From Thermogemmatispora carboxidivorans (GTDB lineage: Bacteria; Chloroflexota; Ktedonobacteria; Ktedonobacterales; Ktedonobacteraceae), in contig NZ_JNIM01000001.1 of the NCBI RefSeq assembly GCF_000702505.1, positions 248,001 through 312,000 on the forward strand: DNA of 64,000 nt, in the 5' to 3' direction. The notes below the pieces were generated by a model that ran no database searches, was not told where the DNA came from, and saw only the letters and a program-made list of their open reading frames with translations. Below, piece after piece: positions 62,850 to 64,000 of the stretch (its first letter is position 1; each line of letters opens with the position of its first letter). The position numbers were made by a program, and so were the translations under genes.

Positions 62850-64000
62850 ATGGTAAAGCTCTTTGACCGCTTGCGCTCTCTCTTCGGGGGACAGATCAGA
62901 GAAGGCAGCTACGAGTATGTCCCCGAGGACGGCTACGAGGAGCAGTATGGCGACGGGAGTGGGCGCCAGTTCTATACTGCCCTTGATATTGGCACAGAGT
63001 ACGCCAAGGCGATCGTCTTCGAAGTTGTTGATGACCAGGGCATTGTGCTCGGCGTAGGCCGGCATCGCCAGAGCTACTCACATATGTCCGATGGCATCGT
63101 CACGGATATCGAGGGGGTTATCCAGGGCTGCAATGAGGCGCTGATCCAGGCTGAGCGAGCTGCTGGTGATATCGTGGCGCCGGATGCCGTGATTGGGATT
63201 GCTGGCGAGCTGGTCAAAGGCAGCTCAATCACGGTGACCAAGACCCGTCAGCAACCGAATAAGTTCATTACGCCCGATGAGCTGGAAAGCCTGATCGGCA
63301 TGGCTCAGCAGAAACTGCTGAAGAACGCTCGCGACCGCATTGCAGCCGAGACAGGATATCAGAATATTGAGGTGCGTCTCACCAATGCCGCGGTGATCTC
63401 GGTGCGCGTTGATGGGCAGGTAGTCACAAACCCCATTGGTTTCCGCGGGCGTCATCTCTCTCTCACCCTCTTCAGCGCCTTTGCACCTCTCATGCAGTTA
63501 GGAGCGCTGGAGACAGTGGCCCAGGGTCTGGATCTGCGCCTGGTAGCTATTGTGGCGGAGCCGTACGCCCTGGCGCGCTGCCTCAGCACCAACGCGAGCG
63601 CTGATAGTGGGGCCATCTTCATAGACGTAGGCGGGGGAACGACCGATATCGCCCTGGTGCGCCAGGGTGGCATCGAGGAGACACGCATGTTCGCTCTAGG
63701 AGGGCGAACCTTTACGCGGCGTCTGGCGACGGGCAAGGGGCTCTCTTTGAAAGAGGCGGAGAAGCTCAAAGTAGCGTACAGCAATGGGGGGGTCAAGGGC
63801 CATCAGCGCGATGAGATCAGGGCGATTCTGGCTCCCGAGTGCCAGACCTGGATGGATAGCGTGGAGCTGCTCATCGAGGAATTGGCCAAGAACGAGCTGC
63901 TGCCCCCTGCCATCTATATGGTCGGTGGCGGCTCAGCCCTGCCAGATCTCCAGGAAAAACTCCAGAGCTTCCCCTGGACGGAGCGTCTACCCTTTGCCCG
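62850..64000 (+). CDS. FtsA-like actin-fold protein (partial, 3' end cut)
   Basis: The frame from ATG 62850 (an in-frame stop lies just upstream at 62841) runs to the window end, about 383 codons. The N-terminus has about 40 charged residues, then the actin-fold phosphate loop ALDIGTEYAKA, an SHS2-like inserted segment, FIDVGGGTTDIALV near residue 253 and MVGGGSALPDL near the end. This is the FtsA/PilM/MreB-type ATPase family. No FtsZ gene is visible because the window ends. The ribosome binding site is weak. Confidence 0.85.
   Translation, partial: MVKLFDRLRSLFGGQIREGSYEYVPEDGYEEQYGDGSGRQFYTALDIGTEYAKAIVFEVVDDQGIVLGVGRHRQSYSHMSDGIVTDIEGVIQGCNEALIQAERAAGDIVAPDAVIGIAGELVKGSSITVTKTRQQPNKFITPDELESLIGMAQQKLLKNARDRIAAETGYQNIEVRLTNAAVISVRVDGQVVTNPIGFRGRHLSLTLFSAFAPLMQLGALETVAQGLDLRLVAIVAEPYALARCLSTNASADSGAIFIDVGGGTTDIALVRQGGIEETRMFALGGRTFTRRLATGKGLSLKEAEKLKVAYSNGGVKGHQRDEIRAILAPECQTWMDSVELLIEELAKNELLPPAIYMVGGGSALPDLQEKLQSFPWTERLPFA

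Overview
The window comes from a GC-rich bacterium, most likely a Ktedonobacteria-type Chloroflexota (Thermogemmatispora-like). This is inferred from gene content rather than a marker tree: a hyp maturation cluster with paired SIS-domain and HypC-like genes, a full F-type ATP synthase operon, FakA/Asp23-YloU and RsmD in Gram-positive-like contexts, large STAND/WD40 and CHAT proteins, and HTH proteins with ABM-like tails. No rRNA, tRNA, CRISPR array, transposase or integrase was seen.

Layout. 1-4.7 kb (+): [NiFe]-hydrogenase maturation operon hypF(end)-hypC-SIS-hypC-like-SIS-hypD-hypE. 4.9-7.0 kb (+): two tandem secreted, membrane-anchored TPM-like proteins with Gly-rich tails, closed by a convergent terminator. 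7.1-15.4 kb (-): atp operon in the order atpI/Z-B-E-F-H-A-G-D-C, with a clear promoter and unusually long internal spacers. 15.7-22.2 kb: orphan LuxR-type response regulator, GT4 glycosyltransferase, PAP2-like membrane protein, 2-hydroxyacid dehydrogenase, DUF3090 protein and two small hypotheticals. 22.7-30.3 kb: FakB (DegV), FakA and Asp23 (-), rpmB (+), rlmN (-), cvpA and hflX (+).

30.4-43.9 kb is an accessory island of conflict or defence-like genes: a trypsin-TIR fusion, an esterase, an ECF-like sigma protein, an XRE-NB-ARC-WD40 STAND protein of 1212 residues with 14 WD repeats, a dCTP-deaminase-like enzyme overlapping a SWIM zinc-finger gene, and a tight caspase / THEP1-like NTPase / CHAT-STAND-TPR operon, flanked by an excisionase-like HTH regulator. 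The intergenic region before the STAND gene carries a strong sigma-70-type promoter inside a dense cluster of GAAC/GTTC half-sites. This island is the best candidate for an undescribed system: two kinds of NTP-dependent sensor and four candidate effectors (TIR, trypsin, caspase, CHAT protease) beside a nucleotide-pool enzyme. That they act together is inference.

44.1-64 kb returns to housekeeping and lineage genes: glutamine synthetase, a cyclase-family hydrolase, a membrane spermidine-synthase-like protein, a 36-residue membrane protein, a GT39-type mannosyltransferase, an FtsH-like AAA protease, a glucosaminidase, a long acidic hypothetical, rsmD, a VOC protein, an HTH protein, a HAD phosphatase beside a Pnkp-like kinase, alaS and the start of an FtsA-like actin-fold gene cut by the window end.

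Several gene ends carry perfect GC-rich hairpins without a T-tract. Many starts were moved inward from the longest reading frame on the basis of ribosome binding sites or family N-termini.
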